From: Leptobrachium leishanense
Taxonomy: Eukaryota; Chordata; Amphibia; Anura; Megophryidae
Direction of reading: 5' to 3'
Assembly: GCA_009667805.1 (NCBI GenBank)
Contig: CM019063.1
Span: 56,032,881 to 56,096,880, forward strand
Length of the DNA stretch: 64,000 nt
The notes beneath the pieces were generated by a model that searched no databases, was not told where the DNA came from, and saw only the letters and a program-made list of their open reading frames with translations. A program made the translations under genes and the position numbers. Shown one piece after another: positions 47,760 through 59,081 of the stretch; positions within the stretch are counted from its first letter, which is position 1, and every line of letters begins with the position of its first letter.

Positions 47760-49471
47760 TCATGCACAGTGTGATACATCTTGAAACAGTCCAAGACACA
47801 GACCGGGTTGTCCAGGGCATTCTGGGCAGTAAAAGATTGTGTGTCTCCTCTGCCCCCTCTTGAAACACACCCTGCATCTTTTTTGGGGTTTCTGTTTGCC
47901 CTCAGTAGGGGGGATTTTATAAATAAAATGTGTAGCCCCAACTCTGTCCCCCATCACCGCCCCGGGAGCAGGTGCATCCTGGTACAAAAACCCCGAAATG
48001 ACCTGGAGCTGAAACTGTAAAAAGGACAGCGTCACTCCGGGGTTTGCCTTTTTGCAGAGCAAAAAAGGCATTGTGGGTTGCAATTTGCATCAGGTAAATT
48101 GCAACCTTTTTGTACCAGGCCCTTGACTTCCGCATAATCTGGTAGGGCTGGAACAGCTGATCTGCCAGATCAACCCCACCCATATGCCGGTTATAGGCTT
48201 TGATGCACACTGGCTTCCTGATGCGCTCAGCTCTGCCACGTACAGAGACCTCCACAGACCTCTCAGTGTGAATGGTGGATAGAAAGTATACATCCTTCTT
48301 GTCTCTGTACTTGACCGCCAACAGCTCCTCTTGGCGCAGAGCTGAGGGTCTCCCCCCTTTTTAACCGGGTGCGGACAAGCTGTGCTGGGAAACCTACGCG
48401 GTTCTTGCGAACAGTACCGCATGCTACTGTATCAAAACAATACAGCAGCTTCAACAAAGGGACACTCGTATAAAAATTATCAACATACAAGTGGTACATT
48501 TTGTTCATCAGGGGAAAAAGTAGGTCCCACACAATCTTGCCACTGGTTCCCATGTGTTCTGGGCAACCTGGAGGGTCAAGGCTACTATCCTTTCCCTCGT
48601 ACACCCGGAAGGCCTGAGTATACCCACTCTCGCTGTCACAGAGCTTATACACCTTCACTCCATACCTGGAGCGTTTGGAAGGAATATACTGCTTGAATCC
48701 CAGCCTTCCCTTGTATTTCATTAGGGATTCATCCACGCAGATATTCCTTCCAGGTGTATAAGCCTCTGCAAACCTGGCGGCAAAGTGGGTAATCAGGGGG
48801 CAGATTTTATACAGCCTGTCAAACTGGGGATGCTCTCTAGGAGGGCACAGGCTGTTGTCACTGAAGTGCATGAAACGCAAAATGTTTTCATACCTTCTAC
48901 GTGACATTGATTGGGGGTAAATGGGGGTAGAGCAGATGGGGCTACTGCTCCAGTAGGAGCGAATTGAGGGCTTCTTTATGATGCCCATCAGCATAGTAAG
49001 TGCCCAGAATTTCAGAAATTCTGGCACATCTAGCGGGGTCCATTGCTGCCTTGCCAAGTAGGAGTCTGGCTTCGCAGCACAATGCTGATGGGCATACAGA
49101 TTTGATTGGGCAACAATGTGGCCCAACAAATCATCCCCCATAAACACCTGCAAAAACTGTGTGGCGGTAAATCCTGCAACATCAATATTGATGCAAGGAT
49201 TTGCCGTGAAAGGAGGGATATCTGGCCTCTGGCAATGAGGCACTACCCACTCCTCAGCTGGAGCTGTGCGTCTCCTGCTGGCAGGTGGTGGCCCAGAATC
49301 TGCATCAGAAACATCACTAGGAGATACATCAGCCAGCGTAGATGATGTATCTAGCGATGTCTCTGAGCAGTTAGCGGGGTCAAAATCTGGGTCGGAGTCC
49401 GACGCAGATGCCTCATATTCTGACGCCAGGATGGCATATGCCTCCTCGGCGCTGTACACGCTCTCAGACAT
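47760..49471 (-). pseudogene. piggyBac transposase, two frameshifts
   Basis: It starts MSESVYSAEEAYAI at 49471, with an acidic N-terminus (SASDSDPDFDPA), then the transposase core: FLKFWALTMLMGIIKKPSI, RYENILRFMHFSDN and the three catalytic aspartates in ICVDESLMKYKG (codon about 48731-48733), VYKLCDSESGY (about 48635) and YVDNFYTS (about 48479). Frame breaks near 48345 and 48040 shift it to LAVKYRDKKDVYF... and then QDAPAPGAVM. The C-terminal cysteine-rich zinc finger (CRVCFKRGQRRHTIFYCPEC) is complete. piggyBac transposases cut and paste at TTAA. The DDD triad is intact but the protein is not expressible as one frame. Confidence 0.9.
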
Positions 49472-50003
49472 TATATATAATAGATTATACAATTTTATAA
49501 TTATTATATATATATATAAGCGGATTATTGGTTCTCAAAAGAACCGTTGGGTTTCACAAGAAAATACAAATAAACACCTAAATCCCTCTAAACCTGCCTC
49601 AATTGTTCTAAATCTCCCTAAAATCTCTCTAAATCTGCCGCAATTTTTCTAATCTCACTAAATCTACCTAAAATCTCTAACCTGTCAAATCTGATCTCTC
49701 TCTCTGGCTCACCAAAACACAAGTGAGGAGAGGGAGGGAGAATCACAGAGGTTACGGCCAATATTTACAAAATATTGACCTGACCTGACAAATTAGAAAT
49801 GTTATTTTGATTTTTTATAACTTTTGATTGGATGTTGCTAGCCTGCCTCTCTGATGAGGCAGGCTAGGAACATCCCACACAGCCCCAAGATGACCCTGCC
49901 CTTAGAAGGGCAGCGCCATCTTGGCTGTCACTTTTATTTTATTTTATTCATTTTTATTTTTTATTTATTTTTCTTTTTTTACACTTTTTTACACATTTTT
50001 TAG
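49472..50003. other. piggyBac 5' noncoding region
   Basis: AT-rich, with CTAAATC/CTCTCTAAATC short repeats at 49570-49700 and a TTTTATTTT tract near 49930-50000. No coding sequence. Confidence 0.5.
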
Positions 50004-50383
50004 TCTGCTGGGTGCCTTGATCCCTCGAGGCACCCAGCAGAGCACCTGATCACTCATGTGATCGTTTTTGTACTGAGTGCCACGATACCTCGTGGCACTC
50101 AGTACTTCCTGCCGCTACCGTAAGTGATCTCTCGGGGGGAGCGATCACAGACGGACCGGCGGCAGGTAACCATATTGCAAGGATGCCTCGATGTCGAGGC
50201 ATCCCTGCAATATACTCAGAGCAGCTGGAAGCGATACCGATCGCTTCCAGCGCTCTGTAGAAGTGCGGGGCACCTTTCTGGTCAAACCGGATGTTGATCG
50301 CTCCCGGGGAGCGATCACAAGGGGCCCCGGCACTTCTGTCCGCCATTGCACGGATGCCTGGACTCCCAGGCAGCGTGCAATGG
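50004..50383. repeat. Array of about seven hairpins
   Basis: Successive inverted repeats: TCTGCTGGGTGCC at 50004 with partner at 50029-50041; GTACTGAGTGCCACG at 50070 with a perfect partner at 50091-50105; GTGATC/GATCAC at 50124-50149; ATATTGCA and GGATGCCTCGA at 50172-50213; CTGGAAGCGAT at 50225 with partner 50240-50250; TGATCGCTCC at 50295 with partner 50308-50317; CCATTGCA at 50343 with partner 50376-50383. Stem sequences differ, so these are independent palindromes rather than copies. Confidence 0.75.
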
Positions 50384-50404
50384 CCCTGGAGCTGCTGGAA
50401 GCAC

Positions 50405-50598
50405 ATGGATATATTGTCCCAGCAGCTCACACATTAATATATTGCCCCAGCAGCTCATACATGGATATATTGCCCCAGCAGCTCACACATTAATATATTG
50501 CCCCAGCAGCTCACACATGGATATATTGCCCCAGCAGCTCACACATTAATATATTGCCCCAGCAGCTCACACATGGATATATCGCCCCAGCAGCTCAC
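50405..50598. repeat. Minisatellite, 28-bp unit in 56-bp dimers, 7 units
   Basis: Units alternate ATGGATATATTGCCCCAGCA and ATTAATATATTGCCCCAGCA, each ending GCTCACAC. The alternation makes the true period 56 bp. Confidence 0.9.
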
Positions 50599-50768
50599 AT
50601 GGACATGATGCAGGTATCTTGATAACTTGGGCAGGCTATGGATGGCCCAGGCGATGGTCAGATGTGGATGCCCTGGTCTTCTGTGTCTCCTCGCTCTCAC
50701 TGACAAATGCAGCAGGGCAGGGGCAGGGCGCAGGCACAATCACTCTGCGCGATATGAGTGCGACTGTC
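50599..50768. other. Unassigned junction sequence
   Basis: Belongs clearly neither to the piggyBac element nor to the gypsy LTR. It replaces the first about 55 bp expected of the 5' LTR. Confidence 0.4.
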
Positions 50769-51810
50769 CGGTGGGAGACAAGCGCAATGTGAGACACTGA
50801 ATATTACATTGGGACTACATTTCCCGGCATGCTTTGGGAACGGACACAGGAAGTGGGTGGGACACAGGGACTTACATCCTGAGCCTCGTGGGGAGAGGTG
50901 GCAGAGCGCGCCAGGGAGTGAGAGAGACAAGACACAGTGCTGCAGAACGTAACAATGTCCAGGCCGGAGCGCAGGTGCGGCCTGACGGAGTTACAGATCG
51001 GGTTACTCAGCCTTACCAAAGGGAGACCCAGTGATCCACAAGATTACCCAAGCTGCTATTGCGGAAGCCAGAGGACCCCGAGTTAGGAGTACCGCAGGTC
51101 GATCGGACTGGGAGAGCAGGCGGTAAGCTGGACAAGTCGCGGCAGGAGCAGAAAGCCAGACAGCGGATCCAGAAGCCAAGAGAACCCCAGTCAATATCGA
51201 GCGGAGAGACGTCCTGGGTCAAGTGGAGCCTCAAGTATCTGGCGGATGGCTGAGAGGACTTCTAGGCCGTTGTAAAACCAAGAAAGCACGCTGCTGTTTG
51301 TTTCCAAAACCCACAGGGCCCCAACTTGACTTGTCGAAGATACCTCTTAAGAAATTCACTGGCCAGTTGAATAGTGTACTCGGGTACCATAACACACACA
51401 CACACTTACATTCCGGGACACAACCTGTGCGGGACTCACTCCCCAATCAAAAAGGGGTTAAAGATAATTTTCCATTTATTTTCCGCTGCGCGTTTCTCGA
51501 GTTACGAAACATCGTATTTATTTATTTTCCGCTGCGCGTTTCTCGAATTACGAAACCTTGTATTTCTTTTCCGCTGCGCGTTTCCTCGAAATACGAAGCA
51601 TCGTATTTCTTTCCCGCTGCGCGTTTCCCGCATTACGAAGTACTGTAAAAATATATATACGAACACCGTGTTATTCATTATATGCCATTTATTCTAGTAA
51701 ACTATATAATTTATAAAATCCACAACGGTGCTGGAGTATATTTATTCCCTAGTGCGGGGAGACTGACCCGAGGTTCAATTTCAGCGGCTCCTCCGGGAGT
51801 GAGCGCTACA
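50769..51810 (+). repeat. 5' LTR of gypsy element, 5'-truncated
   Basis: From CCGGTGGGAGACAAG onward it matches the 3' LTR (58046-59081) with about 14 substitutions and 2 indels over roughly 1040 bp, and it ends GAGCGCTACA. The TGTAGCGCTG start of the 3' LTR and about 50 further bases are missing. Four tandem units of about 44 bp carrying CGCTGCGCGTTTC lie at 51481-51645. Confidence 0.9.
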
Positions 51811-51868
51811 CGTGGCAGCTCGTTTCCGGGATCCAGTCTCTGGAAAAACCGCATCTAAAGGGTTAAAT

Positions 51869-53357
51869 ATGGATCCAGATACTGTTGCCGAATGGTGTGA
51901 GGAGCACAGTAGTCAGTTAGAATTGTGTATAGTCATGGATATTCCCGCAGACACTTGGGCCGAAGATCAGATTCCCCAGCCGTGGCCGCGCTGACACCAG
52001 ATCATCGGGGGTTAATCCTGGACATTAAAGAGAACCCAGATACCTCTCACACGTATGTTCTTTTTGAGTGGAGAAAGGGTGTTCCAGAGTGTTTTCAGGG
52101 TGCGAGCGTGAAGCTGACCGATGAGGTGGAAGTCCAACTGATTCAGCCAAGTGTGCCACGTGGCGAATCCGCAAGTGTTCCCGCGCCCAGTCCGTTGGCC
52201 ATGATCGGGCCTGAATTTATAGTGGCTATTGGAGATTTGCTGGCTAAGTGTCAGAGAACAAGCCTTCCGCACACTAACTTCGGTTATCGACGGTTGAGAA
52301 ATTTTACAGGAAACGTACCAACTCCGGCGGGAGAAGAAACCTTCAAAGAATGGGTGGAACAGGCGATGCAGGCTCTGGATGAGTGGGACGTCCCTGAAGC
52401 CCAGAAAAAGCAAAGGATCACCGAGAGCTTAAAGGGACCTGCGTCAGAAGCGGTGAGAAACCTAAAACTGAGTAAGAAAGACTGCACTGCTTTAGATTAT
52501 TTGAATGTTCTGGAGGAAGTTTTTGGGCGAACGGAAAAGGCCGCAGAGCTTGTATATCAGTATGAACACACCTACCAGCGGAAAGGTGAGAGAATGACCG
52601 AATACATGAGGCGCCTAGATAAGATTCTGCACCAGATACTCCTCAAGAAAGGGGCCGAACCGGCTGAAGTGGATAAGATCCGAATAAAACAGATCCTGAG
52701 GGGCTCTCAACCTCTAGATCCAGTGATGCTGCAGCTGAGAAGCAGAGCAGGTAATCAAGAACTGAGGTACCTGGAACTGATCCGAGCTGTCAGAGAGGAG
52801 GAGGCTTTACTGGAAGAAAAATCCTTCAGGCGAGGGGAAAGAGCTTACGCGCAACCTGTGAGGCATAACGACTGTTTGCAGCCTGAAAGCGACTCGTTAG
52901 ATACCTACGGATCCGACGTGGACGAGCAAGAGCATCTGATCGCTTTTAAATCCACAGAGAGGCTGTCAAAGAATTAAACCTCTCCGAACATGGTGAGTTG
53001 CACAAAACTGTTAAGAAAGTACAAGAAGCTCAAGCTGAATTGCAACAGGCGCATGCGGAACTGTGCCGAGTATTGTTGAAGGTGACAGAGATGCAGGCAG
53101 AAATGCAGAAGTTCCTTACAGGCATACAGACAACCGGAGTTGCTGTGGCATCTAGCCAGGGTCCTTCAACCGAATCACAGCAGGCGACTGCGTCTCCGCT
53201 CTCTAAGAAGAGATGTTTCGGTTGTGGAGAAATGGGCCACTTCCGCGCACAATGCAAAGGCCGAAAGCCTGAAGGGAATAGAGTTGAGGAGCTCTTGAAA
53301 GCTTTAGAAGGACTGTTATCTACCTCACCGGCGGGAAACGCCAGAGGGCACAAGTGA
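51869..53357 (+). pseudogene. Gag, PNMA-like capsid protein, two frameshifts
   Basis: The likely start is MDPDTVAEWCEEHSSQ at 51869, reminiscent of the conserved N-terminus of PNMA proteins (a short W-containing helix then a nucleic-acid-binding-like fold). Near 51980 the frame shifts to PDHRGLILDIKENP and continues through the capsid: LRNFTGNVPTPAGEETFKEW, ITESLKGPASEAVRNLKLS and EYMRRLDKILHQILLKKGA. A second shift near 52950 leads to REAVKELNLSEHG, a glutamine-rich coiled-coil (VQEAQAELQQAHAELCRVLL) and one CCHC knuckle (CFGCGEMGHFRAQC, 53213-53257), ending GHK at 53357. PNMA genes are domesticated gypsy Gags; this copy is still part of a retroelement. Confidence 0.82.
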
Positions 53358-56300
53358 AGGAGCAACCTAGGTGCCCAAAGGTCGAAACCCGCTCCAAAAA
53401 TCAAGCCAGGACTAAGAGGGCGAGAGGGCCCAAAGTCTGGCCAACTGCTGAGCCTGCCAGGACTGAAAGAGTCACTCCCTTAGCATCCGGACCTACATCA
53501 TGGGGAAGCAATGCACACCCAAAACCTACACGGGCCAAGAAGAAGGCCAGGGTACAGCAAACTGGGTCTAAGTGTCCTGGTGCCACCACCAAGTTTCCTG
53601 ACCAGCTGATAGGTCCTTCTCCTATTGTGCCAATCCAAGTGGAGGGAGTCTACACTAAAGCCCTGTTGGATTCAGGGGCTCAAGTGACATTGATCTACCG
53701 AGACTTCTACGAGAAACACTTGAAGCACATTCCTCTACAGAAATTGCAGGACCTGGAAATCTGGGGTATCGGAACTGAGAAACTCCCCTATGACGGGTAT
53801 CTACAGGTGAAGTTGGAGATCGGATCCGAAGTCATCGGACAGTCCGGAGGTTGTGATGCATTGGCCATTGTGTGTCCTCGACCTTCAGGGGCAAACAGGA
53901 GTTCCATGATAGTGGGGACGAATACTGATTTGGTGTGACGTCTCCCGACACCTATCGTATTGGAAGAAGGTTCTACTCAAGGAGTACACCCAATGTTACG
54001 TCCAGTCTATCAGAAGATGGTCGAAGAACAGAAGGCACCTGCCGAAGTGGGGCGCCTGTGGAGATTAGAAGGAACAGAGAAGGTTCTGCAAGCAGGAGAA
54101 GTAGCGAGCTTCCGGGCTTCAGTCAAGTTGAACGGATCGCAACCAGGTCCCTATGTGGTACTGGAAACCAATTTTAATCATGGGAGTGAAGCCGGAGTCA
54201 AAGTGATTCCTGAAATAATCTCCACTAAAGCTTTGAAAAGAACACGAGGAAGAGTCTCAGTCAGCGTGTGCAATGTGTCTGATTCTCCAGTAGTCCTTAA
54301 AGCACGAATGCCTATCGGGCAAGTAGCATCTGCTATGCCTCTCTCTCCTACCGATTTAGGAGGGGGAGTGGATAAAGAGATTCCAGATGAAAGATTCTAC
54401 CCCAAGGACGCTCTCATTTCACCTGAATGGAAGAAACGTCTTCAGTCTCAAGTTCTAAAGTGGAGAGAATTGTTCTCGAAAGAGGAGTTCGACGTAGGCC
54501 TAGCTAAAAGTACTGAGCACCGCATTCGATTACAGGAAGACAAGCCGTTTCGTGAAAGGTCAAGACGAGTTTCGCTGGGAGACTTGGATGATCTGAGAGA
54601 ACAGCTGAATGAACTGCAAAGAACAAAGGTGATCCAAGAGTCCAGGAGGCCATACGCATCTCCAATAGTGATGGTCAGGAAGAAGAATGGTTCTGTCCGC
54701 CTATGCATAGACTATCGCACGCTGAATCGGAGAACCATCCCAGACCAATATGCTACTCCTCGGATAGAAGATGCCTTACAGTGTCTGTCTGGAGCAAAAT
54801 GCTTTAGTGTACTAGACCTGCGAAGTAGGTATCACCAGATACCAATGCATCCTGAAGACAAAGAGAAGACTGCGTTCATTTGTCCACTGGGGTTCTTTGA
54901 ATTCAACAGAATGCCTCAAGGCCTTACGGGGGCTCCAGCCACGTTTCAACGGTTAATGGAGAAGACAGTCGGGGACATGAATCTGATCGAAGTATTAGTG
55001 TACCTGGATGACATAATTGTGTTCAGGAAGACTCTGGAAGAACATGAGCAACGTTTGGAGAAGGTCTTGAAGAGGCTCCATGAAGAGGGATTGAAACGGT
55101 CTCTGGAGAAATGTCAATTCTGCCTACAGTCTGTTACGTATTTGGGACATGTGGTCTCAGCAGAAGGTGTTTCAACAGATCCTCGGAAGTTGGAGGCTGT
55201 AGCTTCTTAGCCTAGACCCCGAAACGTCACTGAACTTAGATCTTTCTTGGGGTTCTGTTGCTATTATCGAAGATTTGTAGGAGGATTCGCAAAAATAGCT
55301 CAACCACTGAACAAACTCCTACAGAAGGAAAGCACAGAAGAAGGCTGCAAGGTCTCTGACCGAAACCCGTCACCTCCAGGACCAAGGAAAGCTCGAGAGT
55401 CCATACAGGGAGAATGGACTAGTCAATGTGAAGGTGCTTTCTTGAAGCTGAAAGAGAGTCTAACTCAAGCTCCTGTCTTGGCCTACGCGGACCCTCACAA
55501 GCCGTATGAGTTACATGTGGATGCCAGCAGAGAAGGTCTAGGAGGAGTCCTGTATCAAGAGTATGGTGGATTGCTGAGGCCTGTAGCGTACGTGAGCCGG
55601 AGCCTTACGCCTTCAGAGAAGAACTACCCTACCCACAAGTTGGAGTTCCTAGCCTTAAAGTGGGCAGTGGTAGACAAGTTAAAGGACTATCTGTATGGAG
55701 CGGAGTTTGTGATAAAGACGGATAACAATCCTCTTACCTATATTCTTACTACTGCGAAACTGGACGCAACGGGACATCGGTGGTTGGCCGCTCTGTCAGG
55801 GTTTCGGTTCAGCCTGAAGTATCGCCCTGGGGTGAATAATCGAGATGCTGATGCTTTGTCGAGAAGACCCTACGCTGCAGAATGGACTCCGTTAACTCCA
55901 GACGGGGTCCAAGCTTTGTGTCAAGGAGCAGAGCACCGGGTCAAGGGAGGGATTGAAGCGGAGGCCATAGGAGTCATGGCTGCGGCTGTTCCGGAGTTCT
56001 ACTGCAACCCTACGCAATTGAGGGATGAAAGTCTACCTACCTTTTCAAACCAGGACCTGAAAGCTGATCAGGCCAGAGACCCTTTAATTGCGTTAACCAT
56101 AAAGGCCCTAACGGCGAACCAGCGTGAAATTCTACTGACCAATTCCCCAGAGGGAGCCAGATTGGTCCACAAAGAGTGGGAACGGTTGAAGATGTTGGAT
56201 GGGGTGGTCTACCGAAGGGGCCCCTCAACCAATGCTGAAGAGACCCAACAGTTATTCCTTCCCACTAAACATAGGGAGAGTGTGCTGCGATCGCTACATG

Positions 56301-57926
56301 ATGAGCATGGACATTTGGGCGCTGAAAGGACTTTTAAGCTGGTGCGAGACAGGTTCTATTGGCCTTGCATGAGAGCTGAAGTGGAAAGTTATTGCCATTC
56401 ATGGCGAAGGTGTATTCAGAGGAAGACCCTACCGACCCGAACCGCTCCAATGAGCCATCTGCAGAGTCAGGGACCCATGGATTTGGTGTGCATTGACTTC
56501 CTGTGCTTAGAGCCGGATGCTAGTGGGCAGGGAAATATTCTAATAGTGACTGATCACTTCACACGTTACGCCCAAGCCTTTTCCACGAAAGACCAACGCG
56601 CTCCGACAGTAGCAAAGGTCCTGCTGGAGAAGTTCTTCGTTCACTACGGCCTACCAAGGAGAATACACTCTGATCAGGGTAGAGACTTTGAAAGCCGACT
56701 TGTTGGGCAATTGTTGGAACTGTTGGGAATCCAAAAGACCCGAACTACACCATATCACCCTCAAGGTGATGCTCAGCCTGAAAGGTTTAATCGCACGCTG
56801 CTAAATATGCTGGGGACATTGTCAAACACAGAGAAGCAGAGTTGGAGTCGTCACATAGCTACTCTGGTGCATGCATATAACAGTACGGAGAGTGACGCCA
56901 CTGGATACTCACCGTACCGTCTCATGTTCGGAAGAGAAGCTCGACTGCCGGTTGATTTGGCGTTTGGGTTATCTCTAGACCAGACGTCGGTAGCTTCCCA
57001 TAGAAATTACGTGGATTGACTTCGAAAGAATCTGGCTTCTGCGTTTGAACAGGCTCGTTTGACCTCAGGAAACAGGGAGCAAAGGAACAAAAGGAACTAT
57101 GACTTGAAAGTTCGGATACAGGATCTACAACCCGGTGATAGGGTTTTGTTGAAGAACTTGGGTGCTGCTGCGAGGCAAAAGTTGGCGGATAGATGGAGTT
57201 CTCAAGTCTACATTGTCTGCAAGCAACTGCCGGGTCTGCCAGTGTATCAAATCCGGCCGGATGGAAAGGCTGTGCCTCTTAAGAACTGGCACCGGAATCA
57301 TTTGTTACCTTTGAGAGAGGCTGTGAGGATGCCAGTTGGGGACGAACTTCCTCTGCCGAATCCGCCTGCTCCACGTTTGCCTCCTGTTACTCGGTCTCAG
57401 CAGACCCGGGTTGCCGAAGAGAGCGAAAGGGACAGTGAGGAAGAGATTTTTTTGTCTGGACTGGATGCGCTCACCGGAACCTGAAGAGGTTATCGCGGTT
57501 CCCGAACGGTGGGAAAGTAATTTGAGGCCTGAAGCTCCTGAATTTCAATTAGAAGTTCCTGAGACTATTGCAATCCCTGTAGTTCCTGAAGTCGAATCTT
57601 ATGACTACAGTTCTATGCCTTCACTGGAAGGATCATACTCCGAAGAGATGTCTGCTCCAGTGGTAGAAAGAAGACCGGAGCCAGCGACTATAGTACTTCC
57701 ACCTGAAGAGGAACTGATTGAGCCAGAACCAAAACGCTCCGTTCGACCGCCCCAGCGACTCACCTATGACTCGCCAGGACATAGCACTGAAGAGGCCGTC
57801 ACCACAGTGCGAAGTTTGCCCGAAGTGTCTGCTATGTTAGCTGAGGTAGCCCAAAGCAGGAGTCAACTTGAGGAAGTGTATCTAACCCACTGTATGCTTA
57901 CTGCTGAGCCTGTATATGTTGCCTAA
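53354..57926 (+). pseudogene. Pol polyprotein: protease, RT, RNase H, integrase
   Basis: It overlaps the end of gag by a few bases in another frame, as for frameshift-expressed pol. Protease: ALLDSGAQVTLI (53667-). Reverse transcriptase: VRKKNGSVRLCIDYRTLN, PQGLTGAPATFQRLM and YLDD (55001-55012). RNase H: YELHVDASREGLGGVLYQ, KLEFLALKWAV, TDNNPLTYIL. Integrase: zinc finger HDEHGHLGAERT...C..C (56296-56420), catalytic IDFL, HSDQGRDFES and QPERFNRTL, then a C-terminal PGDRVLLKN region. One frame is kept from 53354 to 57484 except for three in-frame stops (TGA 53936, TAG 55208, TGA 57017). A frame change near 57480 leads to a proline-rich tail ending RPPQRLTYDSPGHS and beyond, to 57926. Confidence 0.92.
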
Positions 57927-57980
57927 ACTGTGTTGAAATGTAATGTAACTGTTGTACCTCCTTGGAGAGACCCAAGAGTT

Positions 57981-57995
57981 CTAGGAGGGGGAGAG
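57981..57995 (+). promoter_or_regulatory. Polypurine tract
   Basis: CTAGGAGGGGGAGAG directly abuts the 3' LTR start TGTAGCGCTG. This is the expected primer site for plus-strand synthesis of an LTR element. Confidence 0.75.
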
Positions 57996-59081
57996 TGTAG
58001 CGCTGTGTTTAATTCCTTATTGTGGCAGTACCTATTTTTGGCCACCGGAGGGAGACAAGCGCAATGTGAGACACTGAATATTACATTGGGACTACATTTC
58101 CCGGCATGCTTTGGGAACGGACACGGGAAGTGGGTGGGACACAGGGACTTACATCCTGAGCCTCGTGGGGAGAGCTGGCAGAGCGCGCCAGGGAGTGAGA
58201 GAGACAAGACACAGTGCTGCAGAACGTAACAGTGTCCAGGCCGGAGCGCAGGTGCGGCCTGACGGAGTTACAGATCGGGTTACTCAGCCTTACCAAAGGG
58301 AGACCCAGTGATCCACAAGATTACCCAAGCTGCTATTGCGGAAGCCAGAGGACCCTGAGTTAGGAGTACCGCAGGTCAATCGGACTGGGAGAGCAGGCGG
58401 TAAGCTGGACAAGTCGCCGCAGGAGCAGAAAGCCAGACAGCGGATCCAGAAGCCAAGAGAACCCCAGTCAATATCGAGCGGAGAGACGTCCTGGGTCAAG
58501 TGGAGCCTCAAGTATCTGGCGGATGGCTGAGAGGCCTTCTAGGCCGTTGTTAAACCAAGAAAGCACGCTGCTGTTTGTTTCCAAAACCCACAGGGCCCCA
58601 ACTTGACTAGTCGAAGATACATCTTAAGAAATTCACTGGCCAGTTGAATAGTGTACCCGGGTACCATAACACACACACACACTTACATTCCGGGACACAA
58701 CCTGTGCGGGACTCACTCCCCAATCAAAAAGGGGTTAAAGATAATTTTCCATTTATTTTACGCTGCGCGTTTCTCGAATTACGAAACATCGTATTTATTT
58801 TCCGCTGCGCGTTTCTCGAATTACGAAACCTTGTATTTCTTTTCCGCTGCGCGTTTCCTCGAAATAGGAAGCATCGTATTTCTTTCCCGCTGCGCGTTTC
58901 CCGCATTACGAAGTACTGTAAAAAAATATACGAACACCGTGTTATTCATTATATGCCATTTATTCTAGTAAACTATATAATTTATAAAATCCACAACGGT
59001 GCTGGAGTATATTTATTCCCTAGTGCGGGGAGACTGACCCGAGGTTCAATTTCAGCGGCTCCTCCGGGAGTGAGCGCTACA
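57996..59081 (+). repeat. 3' LTR of gypsy element, complete
   Basis: 1086 bp, starting TGTAGCGCTG and ending GAGCGCTACA (inverted ends TGTAGCGCT/AGCGCTACA). It contains the four CGCTGCGCGTTTC-bearing units (58756-58915). GTGCT follows at 59082-59086, but its upstream duplicate cannot be checked because the 5' LTR start is lost. Confidence 0.93.

Larger units (their letters stand above)
45008..50598 (-). mobile_element. piggyBac element, left end intact, right end not found
   Basis: TTAA at 45008-45011 followed by CCCCTTAGTGACCGGGCGG is a typical piggyBac target and terminus. The transposase lies on the minus strand (47760-49471). Its 3' noncoding part (45908-47700) holds a ~380-bp tandem repeat, and its 5' side a hairpin array and a minisatellite. 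The expected opposite end (GGTCACTAAGGGG then TTAA) is absent. The element either ends in the unassigned 50599-50768 stretch or was cut when sequence next to the gypsy LTR was lost. Confidence 0.7.
50769..59081 (+). mobile_element. Ty3/gypsy LTR retrotransposon with PNMA-like Gag
   Basis: Layout is 5' LTR, Gag with zinc knuckle, protease, reverse transcriptase, RNase H, integrase, polypurine tract, 3' LTR. The order RT-RNase H-integrase is that of Ty3/gypsy. No envelope gene is present. The LTRs differ by about 1.3 %, so insertion is recent relative to most repeats here, yet gag and pol carry several disabling changes. It lies in the same orientation as no other element and is outside the spef2 exons found. 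Confidence 0.93.

Noticed and set aside
50004..50598. CRISPR-like array (repeats separated by other sequence)
   Set aside because: Eukaryotic context; the hairpins differ from each other and the 28-bp units are directly abutting without spacers.
50697..51253. Open frames inside the LTRs
   Set aside because: They occur identically in both LTRs and overlap in several frames; LTR sequence, not genes.
51811..51830. TGGCAGCTCGTTTCC just after the 5' LTR as a tRNA primer-binding site
   Set aside because: Position and TGG start fit, but I could not match the rest to a known tRNA 3' end with confidence.
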